Below are positions 35,701 to 45,121 of a stretch of 64,000 bases of DNA, one piece after another. A program made the translations under genes and the position numbers. Source of the DNA: Rutpela maculata. Lineage: Eukaryota; Arthropoda; Insecta; Coleoptera; Cerambycidae. The stretch covers positions 24,901,821 through 24,965,820 of the forward strand of contig OW386291.2 of assembly GCA_936432065.2 (NCBI GenBank), written 5' to 3'. The notes beneath the pieces are model-generated. The model worked only from the letters and a program-made list of their open reading frames with translations, was not told the DNA's origin and did no database searches. Positions within the stretch are counted from its first letter, which is position 1. Each line of letters opens with the position of its first letter.

Positions 35701-36498
35701 ATTAATATCGATTTATTTGAATTCCCAACTCGAAATTACGCTTTAACTATTCGCGACGAGTTAACTAAATTTACACAAGCCTATGCAGTCCCGGACAAAT
35801 CCGCAAAATCCGTCGTAAATACCTTGTTGTTATACTTTCAACATTACGGCACCCCGCTAAGAATCCATTGCGATTACGGTGGCGAATTTGACAACCGTTT
35901 GCTCAAAGATCTCTGCACCCTCTACGACATAAAACTGACGTATTCAAGCGTAGGACATCCCCAATCGAACGGATCCATAGAAAGATTTCATGCTACTCTA
36001 GCTGAAATGATAAGAATTCATAAAACTGAAAATCCGAACGAACATCCTTTCACAATTTTACCATATGCAGTAATATGCTATAACAATTCAGTAAATAAAA
36101 CACACGGTTTCACCCCATACGAACTTGTATTTGGACATACGTCCAACAGACCACCTGAAACTTTGTATAACCAAAAAGAGTTAATAACCAAATACGTTAG
36201 GGATTTAAACAACAGAATATCTCACTACTATAAAATAGCCCGTAGTCGAACGCAAGCTCAAAAAGAGAAAGCGAAAGTTCGCTTTGATAGAAATGTCCCC
36301 CAAAAACGACCCGAATACAAAATAGGTGACTTAGTTTACGTAAAAGAATCACAAATCAAAAACAAATTGCAAAACAAATTTAACGGTCCTTTTAAAATAA
36401 AAGAAATTTTTCAAAATTCTGCTACCTTATTAAACCTCGAAACGAAACAAGAAACCAAAGTAAATTTTGATAGAATGAAACCATATACTGAAAATTAA
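32557..36498 (+). CDS. pol: Errantivirus-like Pol polyprotein (PR-RT-RNase H-IN), -1 frame to gag
   Basis: Pol carries protease, reverse transcriptase, RNase H and integrase. The frame is -1 relative to gag and open from 32557, overlapping gag by 163 bases, so a Gag-Pol fusion by -1 frameshifting is likely; the first ATG is 32770. Counting from that ATG: protease LIDTGAG at 11-17; RT with WRVVVDYRKLNE, FTTLDLASGFHQI, MPFGLKNAPSTFQ and the YMDD active site at 445-448; RNase H TDAS at 593-596; integrase zinc part ending NCETCQKTK near 950; integrase acids D981, D1035 and E1071 (35 residues between the last two). A GPF-type C-terminal module follows (GPFKIKEIF). No stop or frameshift is visible; all catalytic residues are present. 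Confidence 0.95.
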   Translation, partial: SSGFSLRSGVPHGYSNATNRPIRTDYGTRNPNTNYEPKRQFRPNAEFPRTDVHVNTLSHTLLTVNSKNLYYMKDATGKFKILIDTGAGISIFKPKTAENYRRRSPENVIIQGITDQKIYINESVLIPFSNESHKVYIYNLDIDFDGLLGADFLEHYECQVDFKNKQLVTNFKTVPLFKVTEETTVNLPVQPTSNSNIKNQNPNLGNIKNLISIEPRMEKICKLKCNLRNTEAILLAQENEKVRLPNAIVKIDNNGEFLTSIINANAIPKTVNFSNIKLEPVQKFKSIFNLNTQNSDSHLQTDRSFEIRNELRLDHLNEEEAEIVTQLCLDFQDIFYLEGDNLTFTNEIKHSIDTNDSKPVFTKSYRYPHIHKEEVKTQVSNMLDQGIIRPSISPWSSPVWVVPKKLDASGKQKWRVVVDYRKLNELTIDDKYPLPNISDLLDQLGKCQYFTTLDLASGFHQIEIDAKDIQKTAFTVENGHFEFVRMPFGLKNAPSTFQRVMDNILLGIQNERCLVYMDDIIVYSPTIHEHISRLTEVFKRLQKANLKIQPDKCEFLRKEVAYLGHLITKDGVKPNPSKVDAILHFPQPKNQKEIKSFLGLAGYYRRFIPNFSKITKPLTKLLQKDVPFLFNNDCINSFQNLKQTLTTTPILIYPNFDEPFVLTTDASAFAVGSVLSQGPIGKDLPIAYASRTLCSAETKYSTIERELLSIVWSVKHFRPYLYGRKFKLVTDHRPLTWLFSIKDPGSRLARWRLKLEEYDYEIIYKPGKINKNADALSRIKINHFSECSKFYSKVLAANDEESDDDENPDDNNEITNEQISREFETFTNLYKTTSLIDYSKIKASNKQLLYREHKDIITFFQQNNLQDLHHKIIEDIFEENPEFHNDKINIVSSKTVRHRRYFIIPLPFDIESVIEHLFLVLFKNQDVLDFSKTYFVENNLDLPILEILSFIFAEKDLKVVICQDIVRTADEDEIPIILEQNHFGKNNLHRGINETIRRIREKYTWQGLTKDVENFIKNCETCQKTKVCRKNLNNPLVVTETPRTPFERINIDLFEFPTRNYALTIRDELTKFTQAYAVPDKSAKSVVNTLLLYFQHYGTPLRIHCDYGGEFDNRLLKDLCTLYDIKLTYSSVGHPQSNGSIERFHATLAEMIRIHKTENPNEHPFTILPYAVICYNNSVNKTHGFTPYELVFGHTSNRPPETLYNQKELITKYVRDLNNRISHYYKIARSRTQAQKEKAKVRFDRNVPQKRPEYKIGDLVYVKESQIKNKLQNKFNGPFKIKEIFQNSATLLNLETKQETKVNFDRMKPYTEN

Positions 36499-36499
36499 A

Positions 36500-36511
36500 T
36501 TTATTTTCAGG
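36500..36511 (+). promoter_or_regulatory. Probable 3' splice site for env mRNA
   Basis: TTTATTTTCAG ends at 36510, two bases after the pol stop plus a short T-run. The env frame is open across it but has no ATG before the ectodomain, so a spliced subgenomic message that supplies the start codon from the leader fits, as in gypsy. The matching donor was not identified. Confidence 0.6.
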
Positions 36512-38344
36512 TTTCTCCTGCTGTTCGGATCAGCACTCTGTCAATACAAAATTATCCCAATCAATAACACCGTTGGTGTATACTACCACCAAGACACGGA
36601 CATCGTGGTGACAAATGACAAATGGACTCTACTAGTGCATAAAAACATTTCATCCCTCAAACTAGCTTTTGACAAAAATCAAAATATCTTAGACAGAATC
36701 CTGTACACTCTCCATAATGGTGATCATAAGTCAATTATTTTTACGAGTGAAATTAAAACAGACTTTAACCTTTTAACACAAATATCCAACTCTATAAAAA
36801 TGAAATTTGACGAAATCTTTTCAGATACAAAAAGATATAAACGAGGAATACTTAACGGTATCGGTACAATATTCAAATCCATAACTGGTAACCTAGATGC
36901 TGAAGATGGCCAGTACTATACTAATTGTATAAATAAACTAAATAATGACGAACATCAATTGGAAAACTTAATCAAAAATCAAATTTCAGTTACAACTTCT
37001 GTTATTAAAAACTTCAACTCGACTATACAAAAATTACAAATTGACGAGGAAACCTTTAACAAAGATCTCGAAGAAATAGAACACACAATTCAAACAATGA
37101 CTCAAGCTATCGAGGCTGCTCACATAAAACTAAAATTTTTATACATTTCCGAACAATTAATGGCAAGCTATTTGTATATCGAAGATAATTTAAACGACAT
37201 TCTAAATTCAATAACATTTGCCAGACTAGGAATCATTCACACGTCAATCATAACCCCTAATCATTTGGTAACAGCATTACAAGAAATTTCACATAGCTTA
37301 CGAAGGAACAATTTGCCTCTCCCCATTAAATTATCGGCAGTTGCTAAGTATTTGGATATTATTGAATTACAAGCGTTTCAAATGGATTCTAACTTAGTAT
37401 TTGTTTTAACAATACCACTTGTTGAACCCCAAAATTATAACACCTATCGCCTATATCCGATACTTGATAACAGAACTGGTCTACATCACATTTTATCTAT
37501 TTCACAAAAATATATCGCGAGAGATGATGATTCTTTGATGTACATACCTATACAAAATTTGAAAGAATGCAAACCACTTTATTTTGGAACCAAACTATGT
37601 TCGAACCTGTTTGCCTATCCTATCGACCAAAATGCCATATGTGAAGCCAGAATACTAAAACCATTGCCAAAACTTCCAGAGAACTGTCAAACTTCCTTCA
37701 TTATTAGTCAGGGATACAACGTCCAAGAACTTGAAGACAACACATGGCTAGTAATTAATTCCGAACCACTTCACATTACCATCAACTGTCCAAAGAGAGA
37801 ATCCACAACAGAGTTAATCAACAAAAATTCCATCATCAAACTACAACCAGGATGTTACGCCTATGCAGGCATTACTAGAATACAAGCCAGTGCCAAAGAC
37901 TTTTCCGAAATTAAGGACAATTCACATCCTATCCAAATTCCTTTTGAATGCTGTAATCACATGCCCGACAAAATCGAAATTCCAAAATTAAAACCTCTCA
38001 AATTAAACAATCTCGACGTAGAAGACCTAGATATTGCTAAAAACAAATTGGACCAATATTCCAAAGACTTGGATGACCTCATAAATGAACCTTTTGTGAC
38101 CAAACACATATCTTGGTTCACATATTTCATAATCACTCTCATCATCCTATTAGTTCTACTTTACATAACTTGTAAATGCAGAAGAAGAAGATGTGGAGCA
38201 TTGCGAATCCAACCCTCAACGGATAACCCTCCTTCACCTCCTTCAGAGCGAAGCAGAGTATTTACCAAATTTCCTAGACTGATCCCTCCAAGAAAGCGAC
38301 CCGGTATTAGACCTCAAGAAGAAGAGGACATCGAGTTAACATAG
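36512..38344 (+). CDS. env: Errantivirus-like envelope protein, start supplied by splicing
   Basis: Env is the membrane fusion protein of errantiviruses, related to baculovirus F proteins. The frame is open from a stop near 36477 to TAG at 38344. No ATG lies before the ectodomain; the first initiator-like codon is GTG at 36605. A hydrophobic signal-peptide-like segment ending in Ala-Leu-Cys is coded at 36512-36541, right after the splice acceptor. From 36605: a furin-like RYKR site near residue 80 followed by a Gly-rich fusion-peptide-like stretch with an acidic end, a helical region, a Cys-rich part, one transmembrane span at about 505-523 (WFTYFIITLIILLVLLYI) and a basic, Pro-rich cytoplasmic tail. 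No lesion is seen. Activity is not shown by sequence alone. Confidence 0.9.
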   Translation, partial: FLLLFGSALCQYKIIPINNTVGVYYHQDTDIVVTNDKWTLLVHKNISSLKLAFDKNQNILDRILYTLHNGDHKSIIFTSEIKTDFNLLTQISNSIKMKFDEIFSDTKRYKRGILNGIGTIFKSITGNLDAEDGQYYTNCINKLNNDEHQLENLIKNQISVTTSVIKNFNSTIQKLQIDEETFNKDLEEIEHTIQTMTQAIEAAHIKLKFLYISEQLMASYLYIEDNLNDILNSITFARLGIIHTSIITPNHLVTALQEISHSLRRNNLPLPIKLSAVAKYLDIIELQAFQMDSNLVFVLTIPLVEPQNYNTYRLYPILDNRTGLHHILSISQKYIARDDDSLMYIPIQNLKECKPLYFGTKLCSNLFAYPIDQNAICEARILKPLPKLPENCQTSFIISQGYNVQELEDNTWLVINSEPLHITINCPKRESTTELINKNSIIKLQPGCYAYAGITRIQASAKDFSEIKDNSHPIQIPFECCNHMPDKIEIPKLKPLKLNNLDVEDLDIAKNKLDQYSKDLDDLINEPFVTKHISWFTYFIITLIILLVLLYITCKCRRRRCGALRIQPSTDNPPSPPSERSRVFTKFPRLIPPRKRPGIRPQEEEDIELT

Positions 38345-38535
38345 ACTTTCATGTGGAGTTTTACCCCTGTCTATTAATTTAGACTATTGTATTTTATCCT
38401 TATTACGTTATGTAATGTTTTATTATCGCTTACCAATTTTAACTTTTACATTATTTTATTATTTTGCTTTGTATTCATTCAACATTGTTTCAATTTATTT
38501 TTGCATTATATTCATTTAACGTTTTAACAATTTTC

Positions 38536-38562
38536 AAAAGTTGCTGCATAACATCAACTTTT
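38536..38562 (+). other. Hairpin before the polypurine tract
   Basis: Arms AAAAGTTG/CAACTTTT enclose an 11-base loop. It sits 6 bases before the polypurine tract. Function unknown; it could be chance in AT-rich DNA. Confidence 0.45.
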
Positions 38563-38567
38563 TTATT

Positions 38568-38577
38568 AAGGGGGAAG
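38568..38577 (+). other. Polypurine tract
   Basis: AAGGGGGAAG, one base before the TG of the 3' LTR. It primes plus-strand synthesis. Confidence 0.9.
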
Positions 38578-38578
38578 T

Positions 38579-38943
38579 TGTTATATAATATTACACGCTA
38601 TCTTATTGCGACTTAGCCATAATAAACCTTCACAGGTATATCATATTTCACGATAACAGCTTCTCTTATTAATTGCTTATCTTCAAGATATCATATTACA
38701 CCTTTGTTTCTCATAACTTGTGCAGACTGCAGAACTGCAATTCCTTTGTTATATATTTTGCTTACTCAGGTTCTGTATGTTATAAATATGACTAAACACG
38801 CTTTGTTGAATCAGTTATTAAACTCAGTTAGAATGCAACACTTCTAATTTATTATTATATTCCTTCTCCAAGAGCCAACGTTGGCTCCATGTAACAAAAT
38901 AAAAGTTTTTAAAAAAGTCATTCATGTGAACCGTGATCTAACA
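38579..38943 (+). repeat. 3' LTR
   Basis: 365 bp, same ends as the 5' LTR, one visible substitution near position 319 of the LTR. Followed by the duplicated ATCA. Confidence 0.97.
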
Positions 38944-39185
38944 ATCATATATATTTTATCCTATTCTATCTTTCCTCATGTTTTGTCTCTCCTTGGCTCA
39001 ACTTAATCAATTTTTTATTCCACAATGCCAACGTTACGATGTATTTCTGCCGCACCTAAAAATTGTAAATTCTGTAGGAAAATCTGCTTAATTTCTGCAT
39101 GATTATACTCATAGACAAAACTAGATATGTTTTTCAAATAATATCAATTTTCTATTTTTAACTTAAATTTATATTTGTTTACATA

Positions 39186-39714
39186 TACAGGGTGAACCAA
39201 ATTAGAATGGATTTGGGGTTTTCTCTAAAACTATGGCAGATAGACAAAAACCAATATAGGTGTCCTGAGCTCGGTTTTTGGAGAAACAAACAATGGCGTA
39301 AACCGCGATCGTCTATCTTTTTCGACTATCAAGCCACAGAGTGTTTTTAGAAAATTGACCTCTATCTCAATTACCAAGTGTCGAATCGAAAATCGAATAA
39401 TGGAACAAAATTATTAAAAAAACACAAATTATGTCTATACCTCGAAAACTGAGGCATGCATAATTTTCTTCTTATTAGCAACGGATTCTACTCAAAAAAA
39501 TCGATTTTTAATTCGACACTTGGTAATTGAGATATAGAAATCATCCAAAAATGACAATTTTTCAAAAAAGGCTCTGTAGCTCGGTAGTCGAAAAAGATAG
39601 ACGATCGCTGTTTGTGCCATTGTTGGTTTCTCGAAAATCAAGACACCCATCTATCTATCTGCCATATAGTTTTAGAGAAAACCCCAAATCTCATCTAATT
39701 TGGTCCACCTTGTA
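39186..39714. repeat. Palindromic MITE, TACAGGGTG ends
   Basis: Left end TACAGGGTGAACCAAATTAG, reverse complement of the right end TACAAGGTGGACCAAATTAG. Arms of about 220 bp flank a central ATGCATAATTT region. TA-bounded ends suggest a Tc1/mariner-driven MITE. Peptides in the arms are not genes. Confidence 0.82.
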
Positions 39715-39716
39715 CA

Positions 39717-39898
39717 GGAATGTAAAAGTCATCAATAAGCTACTCCTCTAAATCCCTAAAAAAATCATAGCAATTCAAGAGCACTCATGCCAAATGTATC
39801 ACCAGATGGAATGTAAAAGTTATCAATAAGCTACTCCTCTAAATCCCTAAAAAAATCATAGCAATTCAAGAGCACTCATGCCAAATGTATCACCAGTT
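39717..39898 (+). repeat. Tandem duplication of 91 bp
   Basis: Two almost identical copies starting GGAATGTAAAAGT at 39717 and 39808, each ending in CCAAATGTATCACCAG. They differ at about one base, so the event is recent. It begins right where the 39186-39714 MITE ends. Confidence 0.9.
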
Positions 39899-41442
39899 CA
39901 ATCATGGTAGGGTAACTCATTACCTGCCGAAGTGCCGAAACGTGCGGGGATGGCAGTTTCAAAATTATATAAACAAGTAGGTACGATTTCTAAAATCTAT
40001 TTATTTTCTGCAACAAACATTAAGTGTGTCATACGAACTTTTTTGGAGATTTTTCGAGAGATTTTTATTCTGCTTAATTTTTATTTAAGACATTTTTTGA
40101 GGGGGGTGGGGGGGTTCATCTAATTGACAGTGATTTTTCAGGGGTTCATATAGTTCATACTCATAACTGAAAGAAACAATTCATGAAAGATGATTCCTAA
40201 TACTTACATAATAAAATTGAATTTGAATTATTGTTTGCTGCAAGCATCGATGTATCGAATCGTATGTTGTTCTTCCGCCCGGTTGTATTAAGTCCTTAAC
40301 CTAAAAAAAATTAAAAACAATAAAAAAAAACAGAGTAAACAAATTAAACTGGCAACTAATTACTTTTTGGAAGAAAGCGAGCCAATTCGCATTATTAGTT
40401 AACTGTATGTATTTGCTGTTAAAGAGTCTGATAAAGTTTATGTATATCGGATTTTTCAAATTTTCTAAAAAGTAATAAATAGTATAAATATGATACTTAG
40501 AGTACATTTACGAGAACAAATTTTATGCAATTAAGCGAAAAAAAATGAGAAAGTTACGGGACCGGGGAGCGAAAAGGGGTGCTGGGTGGAGTAACAGTAA
40601 CCTTTCCAACGGTGCTAAATGTGATTTTGCTTAAAAAGTGGGGTTAGCTGGTAAACATTTTAAGCCGGCGATATATGTGAAATATAATTTTATATAAACA
40701 GGTTGGAAGGTTACATAGGTAAATATAAACACATTTTCATAGATAAATGGGGATAAATTCAACTTACCACCAGTAGATTCAGGTTTTAAACTAGATAAAT
40801 TGAAATCAGAGCTGCTTCTATTTGTTGAAGCCAAATTTTCTGTCTGCAGATGGAATCTTGGTATTTCACCATCAGCAGTTTGCACTTTTAATGTAGAGAT
40901 AAAAACCCTGTACGTGTTCCTTGTACATCACTATTATTATTGTCGTTTAAGCCACCAGATATTCCTATATTATGTAGAACAGAGCTAAACAAACACTTAG
41001 AACTGGAAGCACTGACATACAATAGGTCGATGACTGGAAGTCATTTGTAAACGTGACTAACAGGAGAGAAGTCGCTGGTCGCTGTTCATTGGTTCAGTTG
41101 ACCAACTTGAGCCAATCAAATTATAATTTCCGATTACAAAGCGCGCGGTTTTTAAACATACGTGAGTTATACAAATACATAAATATGGTAAGAAGCTAAT
41201 GGCTTTGATTGAAATATTCCAATCAACGGTAAACAGTTCGGCCATTTTGGCCCATGAAGAATAGTTAGCATATAGCATAGTTAGCATGTGGTAATACTTA
41301 AATTCATACCAATTCTTGCAATCCAGATAGACAGTGAAACAAATTAATAAAATTGAAATTTGACTATATCTTAAAAAAAATTAATAAAACATAATGTTTC
41401 TTCAAATATAAGGTCCAAGTTGCTATATAACTTGTTTAAGTA
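39899..41442. other. Non-coding DNA
   Basis: No supported gene or repeat end. Short open frames have no recognisable family. Confidence 0.4.
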
Positions 41443-42163
41443 GGTATGGCTTTTTGGTGGATATCCACTGTATGTCCAGTGGATGTCCAAAGAAAAATAT
41501 CAAAGTTAATCCACAAGCAGACATCCAGTGGATATCCGTTTGTGGTACACGGACTTTCAGGACTTCATATGGACATCCAGTGGGTGTTATGTGCTGTCTG
41601 CAATCGACAATTTACGGATATATGTTGATGGATAAAAACGGATATCCAGTGGATATCTCTCGATGGACAAAGTACGGATATTTATTGATGGATCACAAAC
41701 GAGCATCCAATGTATATCCCTTAATGGACAATGTACGGATATTCGTTGATGGATAAAAAACGGATATCCAGTGGACATCTTTCGATGGACAATGTACAGA
41801 TATTTGTAGATGGATCAGAAACGAGCATCCGATGTATATCCCTCAATGGACAATGCATGTATATTCCTTGATGGATAAGAACGGATATCCACTGGATGTC
41901 TCTCCATGGACAATATACAGATAGTAGTAAAAGGATCAGAAACGGGCATCCAATATATATCCCTTAATGGACGATGAATAGGAATATTAGTAAATGGATA
42001 ATAAATGGACACCTAGTGGATATCCCCCCATGGATAATGTATGGATATCCATGTACGGACATAAAACAGACGTCCACAGGATATTCATACTATGTCCTTG
42101 GACATGCGGACATGATATGGACAAGAAATGGATGCCGTATGGATATCTTGTGCTGTCTAGGTA
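41443..42163. repeat. GGATATCC-rich MITE-like repeat, tandem internal units
   Basis: Contains some twenty GGATATCC/TGGATATCCA words. From 41620 to 41990 a unit of about 120 bases (GTACGGATATTTATTGATGG...ATGTATATCCCTNAATGGAC) is repeated about three times. The right end reads GGATATCTTGTGCTGTCTAG GTA and matches, inverted, the left ends at 29351 and more loosely 12124. Confidence 0.7.
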
Positions 42164-42631
42164 CTGACACGTGATATTAATTCCAGCAAACTGTAGTTAT
42201 CATAGACATATATCGCTCCTTTCTTATGTAATGATACGAGGACAGGTCCTCTTATTATTTGGGAAAATAGCGTGCAAGAAATAAAATCAAGGAGAATGCC
42301 ATGTGCAGGAAATTCTAGCGGGAGTACACCTGATTTGTAGAAAATGGGAACCTTGCAAACCTCATGCGTAGGATATTTCGAGGCGTAACTATAAGCCTGA
42401 TAAAGTATAATTGTTTAATATCAAAAATTTGCAAATTTCTCTCAAATAAGATATTGGCCGGAAATTATGTGGGCAGTGGGGAATATGTGTATGGGATTAT
42501 AAGTTATTGGTTCATTTGAAAACAAAATTAAATGGGAATGTTATCACGTTTATTCTCGACATTTCTTAATTCAAAACTAGCCTATAAATAATAAATTCTT
42601 GTATTTGATTCACAATAACAACACATATTTT
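42164..42631. other. 3' flank of the receptor gene
   Basis: AT-rich, no repeat ends recognised. Part of it (- strand, 42631 downward) must be the 3' UTR of the receptor gene. Confidence 0.4.
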
Positions 42632-42979
42632 CTATGACATAGTAGTATAATTATGAAAAAATATATTTTGCTTAGTATTGTTCAATCCTTGCTCAATAAC
42701 TTGCCTATCAAATCCAATAGACACTATTAGAAATGAGATTATTGTTCCCATCATATCAAACAGTATGGAATAATCTTTGATAAAATACTTTCCAACAGAG
42801 AATCCCACCGGTTTAGTAACTAAGCATGCAAATAATCTTACATCATGGTGCATATCTTCATGCTCATAAGAGTGAAAATAGCGCGACACTTTTAATAACA
42901 ATTCATAACTGAGAAGAGAAGCCTTCTTTAATTCGTTGGTGACACTGGTATAAGCCGAAGTAGCTCTTATTCCCAAAAC
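42632..42979 (-). CDS. Gustatory receptor, terminal exon
   Basis: This exon codes the C-terminal 115 residues of an insect gustatory receptor (7tm_7 family, ligand-gated cation channels of the dendrite membrane). It starts after a TTTATTTTGTAG acceptor in phase 0 and ends with a TAA-type stop at 42632. It encodes the intracellular TSVTNELKKASLLSYELL segment (family pattern: TNE-K-----L), KPVGFSVGKYFIKDYSILF and the last membrane span. The signature TYhhhhhQF at TM7 is degenerate, reading SFLIVSIGFD, as in some divergent beetle receptors. It joins in phase to the 47212-46349 exon. Ligand unknown. Confidence 0.85.
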   Translation of the reverse strand, partial: VLGIRATSAYTSVTNELKKASLLSYELLLKVSRYFHSYEHEDMHHDVRLFACLVTKPVGFSVGKYFIKDYSILFDMMGTIISFLIVSIGFDRQVIEQGLNNTKQNIFFHNYTTMS

Positions 42980-43047
42980 CTACAAAATAAATTTGAATTT
43001 TAAAATTTTATTTTATTAAATATTGGAAAAATAGTATGCGCTCGTTT

Positions 43048-43940
43048 CCCAGCTAACATAGTGACGTCATTATTACGTCAATAATTGGACACTATTTGGT
43101 CAGTACTTACGTCAAATGTTACGTATTATTGACGTGAAAATTACGAAAATCTGTCACATCCCAGAGACGTCATTCGATGACGTCTTATCCACTTATTATA
43201 TGACGTCTTAAGTATGTCTGGGTGACGTAATTCGACGTTTATTGTATGTAAAAATTACGTCATAATTGTTGTTACGTCATAATTGTTGTTACGTCATTAG
43301 TATGTCTGTTACTAACGCACGTTTAAGGATTCCAGGTTCCATTTTCCAATATATAATGGGTTACAGGCAAAACCACTATGTAGATGAATGGACAATTCAT
43401 AGGTTAAGCACCCACTGGTTTCATCATAAAACCAGTGAGTTCTTAAACCCATTAAACAGATAGCATAAAACCTGTATGCTAGCTTCAGTCTAGCTACAAA
43501 ATAAATGATCTTTAACACCTGATTGTTATAAGATCCATCCAAATAAATCGATGTTCCCTGAAAGAATTTGAACATTGCAATCTAGGTATGTTATTTATTT
43601 TCTATAACTTTATAAGAGTATAAGATAAAGTATGACTAATTATTGTCAGTGGTGTGTATGTGAAGCCATCTAGAAATAATTTCTGCTACATACTACATGG
43701 TAAGCAAACATTTTACACAATACACCAATAATCTGCGTCATATAGACGTTACCATAATGACGTCATAAATTCAGATATTCAAGCACCAACAATGTATGTC
43801 ATAGAGACATTTATTTTATGACGTCATAGACTCATCATATTTTATGACGTAATTATCACGTCATATTATTGGTCACTTACGTCGCTGATCGGTAAATGAC
43901 TTTAAAAATACGTTAATATGACGTTAGCATGTTAGCTGGG
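43048..43940. mobile_element. MITE with CCCAGCTAACAT ends and many TGACGTCA motifs
   Basis: Ends CCCAGCTAACATAGTGACGT and its near reverse complement ...ACGTTAGCATGTTAGCTGGG. Three perfect TGACGTCA words (near 43062, 43759 and 43821) and at least eight TGACGTNN or NNACGTCA variants occur, mainly in the outer 250 bases of each side. No transposase. A short target-site duplication is not clear. Confidence 0.75.
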
Positions 43941-43994
43941 TTAGCGCCTAAATCGAATAATTCGAAAAGGACAGAGCTTGAGCTAAACCTAATT

Positions 43995-44275
43995 AAAAAC
44001 CGATCACGTAACTACTGACTAAGCGGTTTACGTGTTAGACTTGAGATCAGTGGGTTCCGGGTTCGAATCCTGGCGGAGGTATGGACGTTTAATGACGTTT
44101 TTAATGTGTTACAGAGACGGTAGCAGTCGGCTAGACTGCGGTTGAGAGAGACAACTACAGGCTAGTCCCCGCTACCCAGGCAGCAGACTGGACCTCATTC
44201 TTCGATTACTTGAGACGACATTTTGGCCTCAGGAATGACGTGAAAATGAATCATTTAGCGACGTTTATTTGACCA
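43995..44275 (+). mobile_element. tRNA-derived SINE
   Basis: A pol III B box GGTTCGAATCC at about 44062 is preceded by a degenerate A-box/D-arm-like ACTAAGCGGTTTACG at 44018. A CCTGG-rich body follows with CTAGTCCCCGCTACCCAGGC. It does not fold as a complete tRNA, so SINE rather than tRNA gene. Confidence 0.55.
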
Positions 44276-44737
44276 TCTGTAAGGTATTTTTTATTAATTG
44301 AAATAAATGTTCATTTGAGAAATATAATAAATCAGTTTGATTCAAAATGACATGTTAAGGGCTTTAAGAGGTCTCCATTTTCCGATCTACGATGGATTAC
44401 AGGATGATCCGCCATGTACTTTGAAAGCAAGGAATGGTAAATTAAGAAAGAGTGCTTAATGCCTATAAGCACTGTTTACCAGCGAGCAAAAGAGGTGGAG
44501 ATAATATGTAACGCAAATCGTGCGTCACTGGTTGTAAAATGGCGGCACTATGATGTATAGTCTCTTTCATGGTATTGGTATGTCGAAATTCGTATCGTAA
44601 TCGTATTCAGTGTTTATTTGTTGGTTTATTATTAGTTTTTATAAGTATTCTTGTTGTTTTAGTGTAGCGCAGAGTTTTGTTATTATTGTGTATAGATACT
44701 GTCCATTTTAAGACATTTGGAACAATTTTGAGTATAA

Positions 44738-45121
44738 TATTCTGCCCTCCTAAGCCAAAAAGACGTATCTCAAGGTTTCACTGTTTTGAGATATATGCAT
44801 GTTTTTCGAAATCGCGTTAATATTTTCAAATATTTACTAATATTTTTTTTGTAGTTGTACTAATGTAGTGGTTAATAGTGGTGTAGTTATGAATTTATAT
44901 TAATTAGGTTAGGAAAATGAATTAGGTCTAAATCGCTTAGATTTTCTCATATTTTTTTAGATACGTCAAACTTTGTTAGCACTTTAAAAATACTTAACGA
45001 TTGAAATACGTTTATTTCGCTATGGAAATATATAGAAAATAGCTCCAGCTACCCTAACGTATAAAAATATGCATTTCGGCCGAAACTTGAGATACGTCTT
45101 TTTGGCTTAGGACGGCAGTAT
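44738..45121. repeat. Small MITE, CTAAGCCAAAAAGACGTATC ends
   Basis: The left end ATTCTGCCCTCCTAAGCC and the reverse-complemented right end ATACTGCCGTCCTAAGCC are followed on both sides by AAAAAGACGTATCTCAAG. The interior is AT-rich and non-coding. Confidence 0.75.

Larger units (their letters stand above)
30388..38943 (+). mobile_element. Complete Ty3/gypsy errantivirus-like LTR retrotransposon with env
   Basis: An 8556-bp element: 365-bp LTRs, tRNA-Ser type primer-binding site, leader with four hairpins, gag, pol in the -1 frame, env, polypurine tract. It is flanked by the 4-bp target-site duplication ATCA (30384-30387 and 38944-38947). LTRs begin TGTTATATAA and end GATCTAACA and differ at one visible base, so it is recent. 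Gag, pol and env have no internal stops. The combination of gypsy-type pol, an env with a furin-like site and the TGGCGCAGTC primer site places it near the 17.6/297/Tom group of insect errantiviruses. Confidence 0.96.

Noticed and set aside
41446..42174. Frames in the GGATATCC repeat with Tyr/Gly/Asp-rich repeats
   Set aside because: Products of a simple palindromic repeat read in several frames and both strands.
44018..44085. Possible tRNA gene
   Set aside because: The B box is good but the acceptor and anticodon arms do not pair; a SINE fits better.
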